A stretch of 64,000 bases of DNA. Origin: Ptychodera flava. Its lineage: Eukaryota; Hemichordata; Enteropneusta; Ptychoderidae. The stretch lies in the NCBI RefSeq assembly GCF_041260155.1, contig NC_091942.1:4337501-4401500 (forward strand), read 5' to 3'. Positions 50,013 through 62,339 of the stretch are shown piece by piece (position 1 is the first letter of the stretch; every line of letters begins with the position of its first letter). A program made the position numbers and the translations under genes. The notes under the pieces were generated by a model. That model was not told the DNA's origin. It worked only from the letters and a program-made list of their open reading frames with translations, and searched no databases.

Positions 50013-50595
50013 AGTTTTAAAAAATAGTAGAGATCGGAGAAGGGGTCGTTGCTATGGGGGAGGAAAACAACAAGTGACAGCTCGATGTGACGGATATTGA
50101 GTTTTCCATGAAAAATACTCATATTTTTCAAAGAAATATTTCCTCTTCCAAGTCAAGAGGGAATTTTTGCATAGACAGCATATCTTGAAATATTCGACTC
50201 AGCATATTTCTTCTCATATTTCACCGTCTCCTCCCAATGTTTAAATGGTGCATCCCTAACTTGGCCGGAGAATGATAGCTTTTGGGATTATCCCCATCAC
50301 GTTCCCTCGAGGTACTGTGGTCCGATTCAGTGCCGTGCACGTGTCGGGAAAGCGTGCCAAAGGAATACACAATGTGTGTTACGTGGAACTGAAACGTGCC
50401 AGACTTGTCGATGTTTACAAACCGGCTTTGCTTTGTTCTATTGTCTTTAGTGAAAACTGATGATAGCAGGTGTCCGATACCGAGGCAGTAGAGGGGGATA
50501 CGGAGTGTCAAGTATCGCAAGACAGTGTTTGCAGTGACCTCCCCTTCCTGAAACCTGTCATTTTTTTCCAGCTGTTCTTCTTGAAATCAGTAAAC

Positions 50596-50743
50596 AAACC
50601 ATTCCTTCTGCTCAAAGCGGAAATAGATTAAATGAAGAGTATATATACTCAGTTGCATCCATTAATCTCAAACCATTCCTTCTGCTCAAAGCGGAAATAG
50701 ATTAAACGAAGAGTATATATACTCAGTTGCATCCATTAATCTC
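50596..50743. repeat. 74-bp tandem duplication, two copies
   Basis: Units start AAACCATTCCTTCTGCTC and end CATCCATTAATCTC. The two copies differ at one visible base (AATGAAG versus AACGAAG), so the duplication is recent. Confidence 0.95.
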
Positions 50744-51529
50744 AAAGTTCAGATTCGACCGTAACGAGTTTATACCGTCAATACCATTATTGGAAGTATA
50801 TTTCAAAGGGATGCAGAATGTTTTGAGCTATAGCTATGTCATCGATATCCAAACCCTTAAATTTGAGGGAGACAGATGTGGAACTAATGATTCTATAGGA
50901 CCTTATTTTCTCATCTTCGAAAAGAATTTATTCACTATGGTGAGTCATGCATATACAAAAACGTGCGAGAAACTATGGTGGAGTATGCACGTTGAAATGT
51001 TTTCAGAAATATGGGAAAGGAACAATAAATATGAAAGACATTAGGAATTTATTCGTTTGTGTTTCGACACTGAAGAATATGAGGCCATACTGAATAACAT
51101 TTCATAGCAAATCAAATCAGCTACCTGCCCTGGACTGTCAAGGCGATGACGTCAAGGTCACGTGTGCCTATCCACTGCCGGTGGCTAGTCTGGCATGATC
51201 TCGACCGGACTCTTTGTGGACCGTGTCAAAACTGATCTGAGCAAGTGTAAACGAGATACGGCATGATAAGACTTGAACAACGGTGTAGAGAGGCAAATGC
51301 CCCGATGCATGCTATCGACGCTTGAGCCGAAATATTTCACTGATATTCAGTGGTCTTGTCAACACCACATCATCAACTGTGCAGGCGCTTGCAAACAGCC
51401 TGAGAAATATGCGGGAAAACTCAGACTCGAAAACGGCGAAAACTTATAACAATTTCGTCGTGATAGACTCACTTGCCAACCATTGCGTTTGTAACAGCGA
51501 TTTTCTTGACTTTCATCAAAGATTGAAAT

Positions 51530-51872
51530 AATATCGAGGTAGTACGCGCCGCGAAACTGAAAAAAAGACTAAAGCTCTTGCTCAAATTTTCCTCGACGAT
51601 CTTCCATTTATTCTCTTTACAAAGAAAGAACAGAGGCCAGGGATCACCGTGCAAATTTGGTACTGGAGAAACAAATTACCCAACATTAACCGATGTTTGA
51701 AATTCAAAATGGCCGCCATCCCAGTGTCACTCTACGGGGAAAATCGATTTTTTTTTTTATTTTCACTAAAACTACATAACGTATACGTTAAAAGCTTCGA
51801 AACGAGTAGCGACCACAGGGCCTGAAGAGAGTCCGAATAAACGATCCTGATCTGCCTTTCTACCTTGATATT
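51530..51872 (+). mobile_element. Family A small TIR element, copy 6
   Basis: The ends are AATATCGAGGTAG and CTACCTTGATATT, a longer terminal inverted repeat than in the other copies and without TTAA. The core AAAATGGCCGCCATCCC is intact. The right half is more diverged. Confidence 0.82.
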
Positions 51873-52039
51873 GTAAAGTCACCTCATCTGAATGAGTCGG
51901 TCAACTTTTCCATTGTGAAGTATCAATTCCTGACAGATTTCAGTCTGATGTGTCATCGCCTTTACATACTCAGCACAGTATCATTACTAAACAACTGTCA
52001 TGTTTCTCATCCATTGATGACTGATGGATGGTTTCGTAC

Positions 52040-52167
52040 CAAAAAATGAAAAGTTGTTGACGAAGAACCGCTTAAGCCGTCAAAATAATCCTTCATTATG
52101 GGCCCAAAAATGAAAAGTTGTTGACGAAAGACTGCTTAACCCGTCAAAATAATACTTGATTATTACG
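52040..52167. repeat. 64-bp tandem duplication, two copies
   Basis: Units contain AAAAATGAAAAGTTGTTGAC then CCGTCAAAATAAT, with several differences. Confidence 0.88.
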
Positions 52168-54594
52168 CTCACGACTTCTTGTTTGACTTTTAGTTTAATT
52201 TGAATGTAATTTGAATATTCTGAACAAGGAAAATCTCCGAGACAATACATATACTGGCATGTATTTGAAAGTCATCTTTAAATTTCTTGGCGGTTGTCAT
52301 GGACGATGGTTCTGTCGATATTGATTGTATATGAGCTTGTTGCTTACGGATTTCCTTCTCGGTACGACTGGCTCCGCTCTTTAAAATTAGAGATAGTTTT
52401 CCTAGATAGACACATACCCTTATGATGTAATTTGGGGTCATTATGACACTAAATAATTTCAGCTCTCAAGTTCATAAATAGCAAATCTTTCCAATTTCCT
52501 CTTCTTACGATAAAATGTTCAAGCATTCCGTACTTTTTCAATCACTCCCCGTTTTTGAAAAAGCAGCTTTGAAGCAATCATATGGTCATAGAAGACTATC
52601 CAACCCATGAATATGTAATCACAAATATGCAAAAAAAAATTGTTCTCGGATTTAGTAATAACATCACGATAAAAAAACTTGTTAATATCAGCTATATCTG
52701 GTCCTAGATTATGCAGTTTTATTTGATTCACGAGAAACAACATGATTCCATTTCGATAAGGCGGGAAAGTTTATGTGTTTAAGTAACGATTTCTCCGCTA
52801 TTCATGGCTTTGCGAGTTATGTAATAACTATATTGTGTTAGGTTGTGTTGTAATCTTGAACAGTATTACGTACGTGTACAATGTGTATCTAGCATATGCG
52901 TCAATCGAAATCAAAACTTGTTCAAAAGATGAGGTTAAAAATGAAAATGACTCGTCGTTCTGATGTCTTAAGACGATGCGCCTGGATTTGTCGTAAAATA
53001 CCAACGTGGAAATAGCGAGCGGACGACCACTGTTTGGCGGTTGAACAACCATCTATTTTGGCGCTAAAATTCATGATCGATATAAGCTGTTTTCCGCCCA
53101 GAAAAGAAAAGAAAAAAACCGTGACGTGATATGTCTCAAGTGTAATACGCAATACAATTCTCTCGAGTTTGAAGAAGACAAACTTAACGATATATGATTT
53201 TCAATACAAGTGAGATTTCACATCAGTTTAGTCCTGGTGAAGGTCTATATTATACCTTTTCGTTTGTTTTTGGCAGTGATCCAATTGAAGTACATCGACA
53301 AATGATTGCGCGGTAAACTACAGTCTGTCAGGAGCTTTGTATTATCGTAACGGGGGTGGGAAGGCAAACTTTTGTGTTCAAATCAGTACTCCCATACCCA
53401 ATCAAAAAGAAAATTGATAATACACTTTGAGGGTGATAAAAATTTACTCGAGTAAATTTGATGGCTTTATCGGTAACCTGGTCATCATTTACAGATGGGT
53501 AAATGATCCGTATTTAGCTGGAGACGATCGCTTCTACTGTCTATGGCTTGACATCACAGTCTGTACATACATATGAAACCAATTTGAATCTGGAATTTAA
53601 ATCAAGTTTCAACGATAACGCTGACCAATACAGTACATGTACCAACTTTGCGTTCACAACGACAAGAGGTTTGCTTTACTGTATGGTATATACAGTACAC
53701 TGCCGTGAAAAATTCATGAAGTTCTTCATCACTGCTGCTGCTACCAATTTTATTGAGTACAAGTATCTTCGTTATCTACATGCATCAGAGTTGGCCTATA
53801 CTTTTGTAGGGGTGGTTAGGGTGGAGTGAAAAATCTTTTTGTACACTATGCATATCAGGTTTTTGCATCAACATGCACCAGCTTCCCGGTGTGTGCCACA
53901 GTATCAGGGTCATATAGTTTAGTCTTATCAATCAATGATGTATTCAAAGTCGTCCGCCCAATCATCCCATCACGGTTTCCAGTGCCTTATCGGATAATAT
54001 GCCATGATCGAGTCTTGTTAACGTTTTTTAGCGTTTCTGTGCACAAACGTTCAATTGAAGGACAACAACCAACTTCATACGTATCCAGCTTCTGTGTATT
54101 TTTCCTTGCTAAACTCATAGTAGCCTACATCATTTGTAATTATTTAGTTCTCACTTGCCCGGCTCGCTTGTTCCCTTTCTTTGCCAGATTCCAACCATAT
54201 TCACTAAATCTGCACTTAATAAGCAATTTTTGTCCACTTTCAAGCAAAACTGCACATTTTCGCACAAATCCATTTCCCTGTAGAAAAGGGGTCAGTTTTG
54301 AATACAATCAAGTACAACCAAATATACCAGAATGTAAGCTTAAGGCCATGTAGGAAATGTTGCAGGCCTGGGTATACCCACTACTACTCCTGCTCAAGGG
54401 AGTTCAGAACGAAAGATCACAATATTGCAATCACACAAAGTGTCAAACTATTTGAAAAGGGTTACTGTGACCACTGCACGGCGATACTCTCTCGAAGATA
54501 TTCTTCTATATATGTATAAGCTTACATGTAATATTCAGTTAGAAATAAGTTTAGTTAAAGTACAAAATATGTACATTGTACATATTTCTTACTC

Positions 54595-54810
54595 AACACA
54601 ATTGGAACTATTTTGGGATAATTGGATCTTCATATTTTTCAAATTTCTCAAAAATGTTAGGTCCCCTATAGATGAATGTTGCAATATTACAAATTACTCA
54701 TAAAGACAAGTGTGTAACGTAAAAAGAAAAGCAGATTTATAGCTTACATTTGCAGATTTTAAAGACATTACTTCACCATCCAATTATCCAAAATTAGTTC
54801 CAATCGTGTT
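54595..54810. mobile_element. Family B 216-bp TIR element, copy 2, with 4-bp target duplication
   Basis: It has the same TIRs and internal sequence as the copy at 37480, including ATTTTTCAAATTTCTCAAAA and ACAAGTGTGTAAC. It is flanked by direct ACTC repeats (54591-54594 and 54811-54814). The different target duplication shows independent insertion. Confidence 0.87.
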
Positions 54811-56937
54811 ACTCATGTTCAACACTAATTAATTATTAAAAACAAAGGAAAGACACTTTATTTTGCTTATATTCTTCACTTGACATTTTGCATAATAAGA
54901 CTGTCCGATTCTTGAATAACAGTGAGATATAATCAACAGTACATACATCAAACAACACTAAGTGAACGTATGACAGACGCCATGTCCTCGTTTTACATAA
55001 CATAAATCGTTAACCAATGGCCTGGCTTACATACCTCAGCTAAAACTTCCCATTCACCCATTATTTTGTACTCTTTTTACGAATGGCAAGAAGTGCCTTT
55101 ACAGATTTACCAAAGGCAATATATTGTTAGGCTCTTTGACCCTAATATCAATGTTCATGAAGCGAATGAAAACACAAGCTTATGGAAAATCAGTTCAAGA
55201 ATAAGCTTATTTTGTACAAAGCTTATTTGAATAGGTCCGTAAATGCACACTTTTGAAAATCGAGCGCCTTCTCTGGTCTCTGTGGAAAAAAACATGACCT
55301 CCCCTCTTGTAGTTAACACATTTCGAATCATCTTCTTAAGTTTGACGGCCGACCCCAGCCAGAATAACTAAAATGTACCTTGCAATGTACAATGAACACA
55401 AATGCTACCCTGCCCTACTGACCACTGCAGGCACTTACATTCATGCAGCCGTTATTGTCAAATGCACAATGGACGTGCTGTGAAGGGTCATGTCATGCAA
55501 ATAATAGGCCTACGTATACTATCTGCGGTCTTCGCTGGTGTATATTAAGAAACGACAGATAATCATTCGACGACTGCTGAAAATATCCATGCTAAGTTCT
55601 CATATCTGTGAATGCATAAAATGCCTGATTAGCTTGTTCATGCCACTGCAAGTTATTTGGAAAGCTCTGTATTTCGGCTAAATAGCAAAGCCAGTTTTCC
55701 GGTAACATACGGAAGTCAAAGTCGAATAACCAGTACAGACACGTACTCTTTGGTATGAATTTACTTGGTAGTGCCACATTTCCACGAGAAGAACTGTTAG
55801 ATTTTGCTTCATGTCAGTGTTAACTTGAAGAGAGAAAATTTTACCAGGAAAAGCATTCTTCATGTGCTGTTTGGACAAAGTTATGTTTTGCAAAACAACC
55901 CACCTATCACGTCTCTCCCGAATCGTTTAATTTGGCGCGCATTCATGTAAACAGTGCAAAGTGGTCGCGGCTTGTCATCACAGTCCCTCGAAGAGACGTG
56001 ATAATAAATGTACTGTATCAAGGACTCAAATTAGTGTAGTATATTTTAATGATTAAAATATCTTAAGAAGGAAATATATCGGTGTACAAATGCCATGAAA
56101 GTGTCGCCTCGTTCCATATGCACTAGATATGTCAACGGGACTTTCTAACGAATCGATCGGTGACTTTACGGGCCCAAAATAAAGAGCGAAAAACATCCTT
56201 TAAAAAGTTCTACAGTACACAAATGACTTCTGTATACGTCAAAAACATCATTTGGAATACCTCTACCAACATTTGCAATGACAGTTCACAAAAAATGGGA
56301 AAACGAGGGCGATTTTCATGTTCGGGGACCGGGATACTAGCGAATTTGCCGCAGTAATGTATGCATATAATACCGAGAGGGCAACAGGCGTAAACAATAC
56401 AGGAAGTATCGAATATTGTGCGGGTTTTCCCATATTTTTTCTCGATTTCAGAGAAAACATTCGATATTTTAAAGTTGTGGATGTTTCCTATGCGATATGA
56501 GGGAAATGTGCTCAATAAAATTGAGAAAATCGCATGTGCCGTCGAGCTAAGCAAACTGTTGCGCGCGTTTCAATGACAAAACATGGCCGATTTGTGTTTG
56601 TTAACATTTTTTCGAACTCGAAAAAAATACATAGAAACTTTTAGTTTGTCGAGCATAACTTGCTATTTTAAATCAAAAGACTATAAAATACGGTAAACTG
56701 TAAAAAAAAATTTGGGAAAATACACATTTTCGTGAAAAATTTGGCCTGAAGTTGAGGTCACACATTTCACACCTACTTCGCACAAATTCACACATCTCAA
56801 AAACCTAAATAGACAAGCTGATTGTCAACCATTTTCACAGCGTTGGATAGATTAGAGTGTCTACTTTTGGGAAAGGTGTGAAAATCCTCCGAAAATTCAC
56901 ATTTTATGCACGAACGATCATTTCAGAAAAATGTTGG

Positions 56938-56944
56938 AAACACA
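56938..56944 (+). promoter_or_regulatory. H1 box (AC box) AAACACA upstream of histone H1
   Basis: AAACACA is the conserved H1-specific upstream element of replication-dependent H1 promoters, usually near -100. Here it lies 148 bp before the ATG, a suitable distance if transcription starts around 57040-57060. I saw no canonical CCAAT box between it and the gene; ATTGTTTGG near 56990 is the nearest resemblance. Confidence 0.65.
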
Positions 56945-57024
56945 TCTCGGTGCACTTGTGCGTGACCCTGGCAGAACTTGCGGTCGCGATTGTTTGGTGT
57001 TTCCTTCGACGTCCGCGAAGAGTG

Positions 57025-57031
57025 AATAAAT
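57025..57031 (+). promoter_or_regulatory. TATA-like element of histone H1
   Basis: AATAAAT is an AT-rich core at a plausible TATA position between the AC box and the ATG, with a possible start site about 30 bp further on. It is not a consensus TATA box, so this is positional inference. Confidence 0.35.
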
Positions 57032-57091
57032 TACGGACAGGTTCAGCGGGAAATTCAGAATTCATTCTGGTTCACAACAGAAGCATTCAAG

Positions 57092-57640
57092 ATGTCTGAT
57101 GCAGCAAAATCACCAAAGAAGGCGGCTAAGGCCAAAAAGCCAAGAGCAGCTCCTGCTCACCCAAAGACCAGTGAGATGGTAGCCGCTGCCATTGCCAACT
57201 TGAAGGAGCGCAACGGTTCCTCTCTGCAGGCGATCAAGAAATACATCGCAGCCAACTACAAAGTTGACATCGATAAGCTCGCCCCATTCATCCGTCGTGC
57301 TTTGAAGACTGGTGTTGCAAAGGGAGCTCTTGTCCAAACCAAAGGCAAGGGTGCTTCAGGAAGCTTCAAGCTGAACCCCAAGGCCAAGGTGGAGAAGAAG
57401 AAGAAGAAGCCCAAGAAGCCAAAGAAGCCCAAGAAGCCTAAGAAGCCCAAGAAGCCCAAGGCAAAGAAGGCCAAGAAGCCAAAGAAACCAAAGGCAAAGA
57501 AAGCAAAGAAGCCAGCAGCCAAGAAGCCAGCCAAGAAGCCAGCTGCCAAGAAGCCAAAGGCAGCTAAGAAGGCAGCAAAGCCCGCCAAAAAGGCAGCTAA
57601 GCCTAAGGCCAAGAAACCCAAAGCCCAAAAGAAGAAGTAA
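57092..57640 (+). CDS. Linker histone H1, intronless, replication-dependent type
   Basis: The 182-residue protein binds nucleosomes at the DNA entry/exit site and compacts chromatin. A short basic N-terminal tail (residues 1-22) begins [15 protein letters not shown]. The winged-helix globular domain (about 23-95) contains [23 protein letters not shown], the [19 protein letters not shown] helix and the [18 protein letters not shown] wing, all typical of H1. The C-terminal tail (about 96-182) is almost entirely Lys, Pro and Ala and starts with repeated KKP units. The length suits an invertebrate H1. The start is the first ATG, preceded by AAG, in a single exon. An H1-type AAACACA box lies about 150 bp upstream and a histone 3' stem-loop 37 bp after the stop, so the mRNA is probably non-polyadenylated and S-phase expressed. 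No core histone gene is visible in the window, so it is either a dispersed copy or the edge of a cluster outside it. The family call is near certain. Confidence 0.97.
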   Translation: MSDAAKSPKKAAKAKKPRAAPAHPKTSEMVAAAIANLKERNGSSLQAIKKYIAANYKVDIDKLAPFIRRALKTGVAKGALVQTKGKGASGSFKLNPKAKVEKKKKKPKKPKKPKKPKKPKKPKAKKAKKPKKPKAKKAKKPAAKKPAKKPAAKKPKAAKKAAKPAKKAAKPKAKKPKAQKKK

Positions 57641-57676
57641 GCGGTCGGGGCTTCACTCGTCACACCCAAACCAAAC

Positions 57677-57713
57677 GGCCCTTTTCAGGGCCACCACATT
57701 TTCAAAAAAGAGA
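57677..57713 (+). terminator. Histone mRNA 3' stem-loop and histone downstream element
   Basis: GGCCCTTTTCAGGGCC (57677-57692) forms the six-base-pair stem and four-base loop bound by SLBP, flanked by CCAAAC and ACCACA as in metazoan histone genes. A purine-rich AAAAAAGAGAA block (57704-57713) sits where U7 snRNA pairs. This marks endonucleolytic, non-polyadenylated 3' end formation for the H1 gene just upstream. Confidence 0.95.
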
Positions 57714-58289
57714 ACTACCGTTCCTTTCCATATTAATTATGGAATTACCTTTCATTAATACTATTACCTTTCAAACCTCCCTTGTTTCAACCTGACGCTC
57801 ACAATTATCGTAAGGTAGTCTATTTAGTATCTATTGAAATTGCATCTCTTTACAGTCCTTGACGTTTAGTCCAGAATTTTGTTTTGTAATTTATTTCCGA
57901 AAGATCATTCTGTCAACAAGTTTCACCATGATTCCTAGTAATTCTTAATCGTATTTTCATAGTGACGGATGACGTATGCTCGATGTCTGAAAAGCAACGC
58001 CGGTTTTTTGATTGTTCCATATTCCCAAAACAACTTTCGTACGTGAGGTTCAGTTAGAGTCAGAAAGACTTTGGAAATGGAGTACGCATGCCCACAAAAA
58101 AATCGCGCCAAAATTAGAAATTGACAATAGGGCTGAATAGCATAATACTAATAGCAGGCCGCCCGGCCGGCTAGTGACGCGTGTCATGACATGGCAGGTA
58201 TACCAGGTGTGGCAAACATACCAAGTTTGAAATAAAGTGTACACAAGCTGAGATAGTAGAAGCCACAAGGCGATAAAACAAGTTAGTGT

Positions 58290-58335
58290 TTTCTGTTTTG
58301 TAAGTTGACGAGTTTCTGTTTTGTAAGTTGACGCG
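58290..58335. repeat. 23-bp tandem duplication
   Basis: TTTCTGTTTTGTAAGTTGAC occurs twice, 23 bp apart. Confidence 0.9.
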
Positions 58336-60011
58336 TGGGCGCGCACTGGCTTCGTATGCCACACCTTTGAGGTAAGTAGTAAGTTTCCAAAATAAACTCT
58401 GCTTCGGTGGTTTGGGTATCTCATATGTTTATTTCCACTTGTACATATTCCTCACTGCACTGTTGCGAGGACTACTTTGTTGTGCATTACATAACTATGA
58501 CCCCGCTAGCCAGCCACAGGTAAACAGATTAAAACTCATTGACACCTACTGTAATACTGGATGTACCGTTATTTCACGGGGCCGTCTACCAAATCGTGGG
58601 TGAAGGGACGGTGACCAAATGTTCCGATGCAATCGTGTGACCCATCGTGACCTTGACCTAAACCTCGCTATACAACTTACAATTTACATAAACATAAAAA
58701 CACAATTTGGTGTATGGGCTGGCTGGCAACATTACATTTCAATGCTGTTAATGTGGAAAGTAATTCTATTTACAACATAGTCAAAACTCTACAAAGTGAC
58801 AATAAATAAATATTACTATAAAATACAAGACTATGTTCTTCACAATTTTTGCATTTACACTATCGCTTTCAATAAATTTTCACAGATATCAATGCATCTT
58901 GTCCACACACTGAGTCAGCATAAATACCAATGTTTCACATGTTCAATGCAGTAATGGCGTCTATTAGAGATGTTCTGGCCTTTTTCATAGTAATGAAAAA
59001 CCCAAACAGAATTTATTTGCCTGACCCAGTGTTTACAAGTCTGTTTATAAAATGTAATTTACATCAGATCTTTACCTTGATCTTGAATATGTAATTCAGA
59101 TGATATTCCTGTTTAACTGTTCTACTACCCAGAAACTCACTGACCTACATCTGTTTTGACCATTCATCATCCCTGTACCCCCTCAATGAAAAAATGTCGA
59201 ATTGTGAATTTTATCACATTACATACAACTGTTACCTGGACATGCTCTTTTAATGCAGAACATTGACATAAAGAAAACATTCTTGAAAACAAAAGCGGTT
59301 GAAATCAAAGCTAGTGAAAATAAAGTGCATGCTACACTTATACAAATTAAAATGTCACTTTTGTAGATATAAAAACCAGCCGTGACAATTAGATAAAGCA
59401 GAGAGAGATTTTGAAACATGTCATGACAGTTGACATCAAGAATCAAGGTAATTGTCCAAGGCAAGGCTGGCAAGCTTCAGGACAAAACAATTCAAATATT
59501 CTGCAATTTTACTCTGATATAGAAATTTAATTTCATATACATGTATGTCAGATATAATGCTTTATAAATTTAGGCGATCTCTTTTTCTTCTATAGTATTT
59601 CTTGAATTCTGTTCCTTGACCAAATTCTATCTTTATTGAAAGCGAAAAAAGTTAGAATGCAGGGAAAATGGGTGTACGCTGAGTAATTCTGTTTGTAGTC
59701 AATTTTCTTTTGCAGATTTTTGGACAATAAAAAAATATGGCAGGGTGATACGTGTTATTTTTATCGTGACTTGGAACCACTGTCAAGATGGATCTAGTGG
59801 TTTAGAATGCTAGTTTGGTTGTCTTGCATACACATCTAATTAGTTTTCTGCATTGATACAACTGTACATTCAATAGTATGGATGAAAAGACATAGTTGTC
59901 TTGTACTTAAACCCGGGGTCGAAAAGGCCCGGGATCAAGATTAACTATGGTGTTAAGAAGATTATGAGGTGTTTCTGTCTTTTGTTCTCCTTTGAAATTG
60001 CAATCGTTATA

Positions 60012-60068
60012 TAAACATGTTGCTAGATTTTTGGATTACATAAATATGTTGCTAGATTTTTGGATTAA
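60012..60068. repeat. 29-bp tandem duplication
   Basis: ATGTTGCTAGATTTTTGGAT occurs twice, 29 bp apart. Confidence 0.9.
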
Positions 60069-60556
60069 GTCTGCACAGGGCTTTAAATTGCTTACAATCC
60101 TAGGCTTGTATTATGTTCCATTTTCCTTCCTGGCAAATCAGCTATGGGAATGTAGGCATGACTACGACATGGCATGAAATGGGATAAAACAAAATCATCT
60201 CTACGACAGGTGTAACAGATGACCCATTGATATTATCAATCTACGCACTCCAGTTTCTGTATAGCCATTGATCGGTCTTTTACTATTTCACTGATATTCA
60301 TGATAGCATACAACCTTCTGTTCTGTAAACTTTCTCTGCGATCTAATTTGGCTGATTAAACGGTAAAATTTTCCCTATTTGGAGAAAATAGCTAAACTGA
60401 TTCACAGAGAATACATTAGGGACTGACCATTTGATCTCGGGAGGGAATGGTCAACTTTGGAGGGGGTGGGGATCTGCAAACCATATATTGCTAAAAAACA
60501 TTTGAAGCCTTGTCACATTTGAAAAGACATTCATATGACTGTTGACAAAATAAAAA

Positions 60557-60899
60557 TTAAGGTTAGAATGCACCTTGGCAACATAAATCAAGACTCAAAA
60601 ACTTTTACAATACAATTTTGGTCCATCACTTGTGGGGCTCATGTGAAGCTCACAGAGTAAATAAAGTTTTCACTGGCTTATTCTTTTGAAACTCAAAAAT
60701 TGGATTATTTCCCCATAGAGTTATCACTCGGGTAGTGGCAATTTTGAATTTCAAATATTGGTCAATGTTAGGTAATTTGTTTCTCTAGAACCAAACTGTT
60801 CATGATGACCCCTGATTGTTAATCTTGAGTTGGTAAGAGAATGAAAGTTTACTGAGGAAATTGTTAAGTCTTTCACTTTCGAAGCACATATTACCTTAA
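60557..60899 (-). mobile_element. Family A small TIR element, copy 7
   Basis: TTAA is present at both ends (TTAAGGTTAGAATGCACC and CATATTACCTTAA). Internal landmarks such as ACTTTTACAAT, CCCCATAGAGTTA and CTTTCACTTTCGAAGC match. The YY1-like core has decayed. Confidence 0.82.
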
Positions 60900-62339
60900 G
60901 TGTACTTCAAGAAGTACAAAGGACACGTGTATCCTTTGATCACAGTCTGTGAAATGTACGATATACAGGTTTGTTATCTCCCCCAAACTCATTTCAATGA
61001 TAACTACAGAATTCATTGCACGTGAGTTGGGCCTTTGAAAAATGCTTGCTACCTCTAACGATAAACATGTAATTTATAAATTTGACAAAACGTCTACAAA
61101 TCACTTTGGTCAAATAAAAATAATATTGACTGTAGTAAAATGCTTGATTGTTTTTATTTGCTGAAGCAGATTTGTCCAAGCAGGAAATCTCTGACATCTA
61201 TTGTCATATAATACATTGATATCACTTGAAATGAAGCAATATCATTCATAAATATTTTGTTACCATAAATCTAGCTTTCTATTTCAATTTTTATTGTAGA
61301 GGACAAAGAGTCGATTCCACTCCCCTAAAACCTATATTTCAAAATGTTTGTCTATCTGTACTCCAATGAAAGTGGTGACATTGCAATAACACCTGCAATG
61401 AGAGGGTTATTCAACCATATTTAACATCATCAAAATATTGACGACACCTTTGACCTTTGTCATTAGAGCAACCTCCAACCTCTTGGATAGGTTGGTTGAT
61501 AAGTTGGTGAGATATTTAGCAACTCTGGGTCGATGATTGATGGAATACTTCACAGAGAATGATTCACAAAATATTGAAGAAATTCACTGCAGAGTATAGA
61601 CACTTCCAAGTGCCCTAAGTATGTGAAGTTGCAATGCTATGTCAGGTTTCAGAGGAGTGAAAACAGTGTGATCAAAATGAACATTGTACTGATCAGAATT
61701 GTTGGATGTTTGTTGATGTCTCTGATTGTCAATTACTTGGTTTACAAAGAATGTTTCGAGCAATGAAAACATGGATATCAAACAGAAGCCATGGTTAATG
61801 ACAATATATAAACCAAACAAATTTTCTTTGTGATGGTACGGGGTTCAAAGAGGAAACTCTAAATCCCAGCTACTGAGCATGCCCATCTACATACTTGTAC
61901 ATGTGAAACGATGCAGAGGATAACAAAACATGTTTGTCCAATTTTCAGACTCCTACGTATTTTAAGTGGTATTCAAGGTAACATGAACAAAGTTTTGTCT
62001 GAACTGAACATAATGTAAGAGATCATCTTAAGTAATGGGTTCATATTTGTAGTTCTAAAACACATCTATTACTGTAATTGAAGACAGCTGAAGTCAGGAA
62101 CTTGGCTCTGATCTAGTGTAGCCGTGATATGAGCAAGAATACCTATAAAAATATTTATTTGTCCTTTCATGACAGCTGCACATGTAAAAACACTACAGCC
62201 CGAATTCTCTGCTATATGCACTCAAGATATCAAGGTTGCACTGATAAAGACTGACTTGCTGAGCGTTATTTGAATTTCTAGATTGCCTTGAAAATTCTGT
62301 ATAGTATCTATAGTAGAATGGCAGTGAAAATACAGTTAT

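Larger units (their letters stand above)
51873..56937. other. No firm gene
   Basis: Contains the 64-bp duplication and family B copy 2. The longest frame (53826-54353, plus, 175 codons) has random-looking composition and no domain. Nothing else recognised up to the H1 promoter. Confidence 0.5.

Noticed and set aside
53826..54353. 175-codon plus-strand ORF
   Set aside because: Length alone is notable, but composition is random-looking, with no domain, promoter or splice support.
57110..57669. Minus-strand and alternative-frame ORFs over histone H1
   Set aside because: Shadows of the Lys/Pro/Ala-coding repeats of H1.
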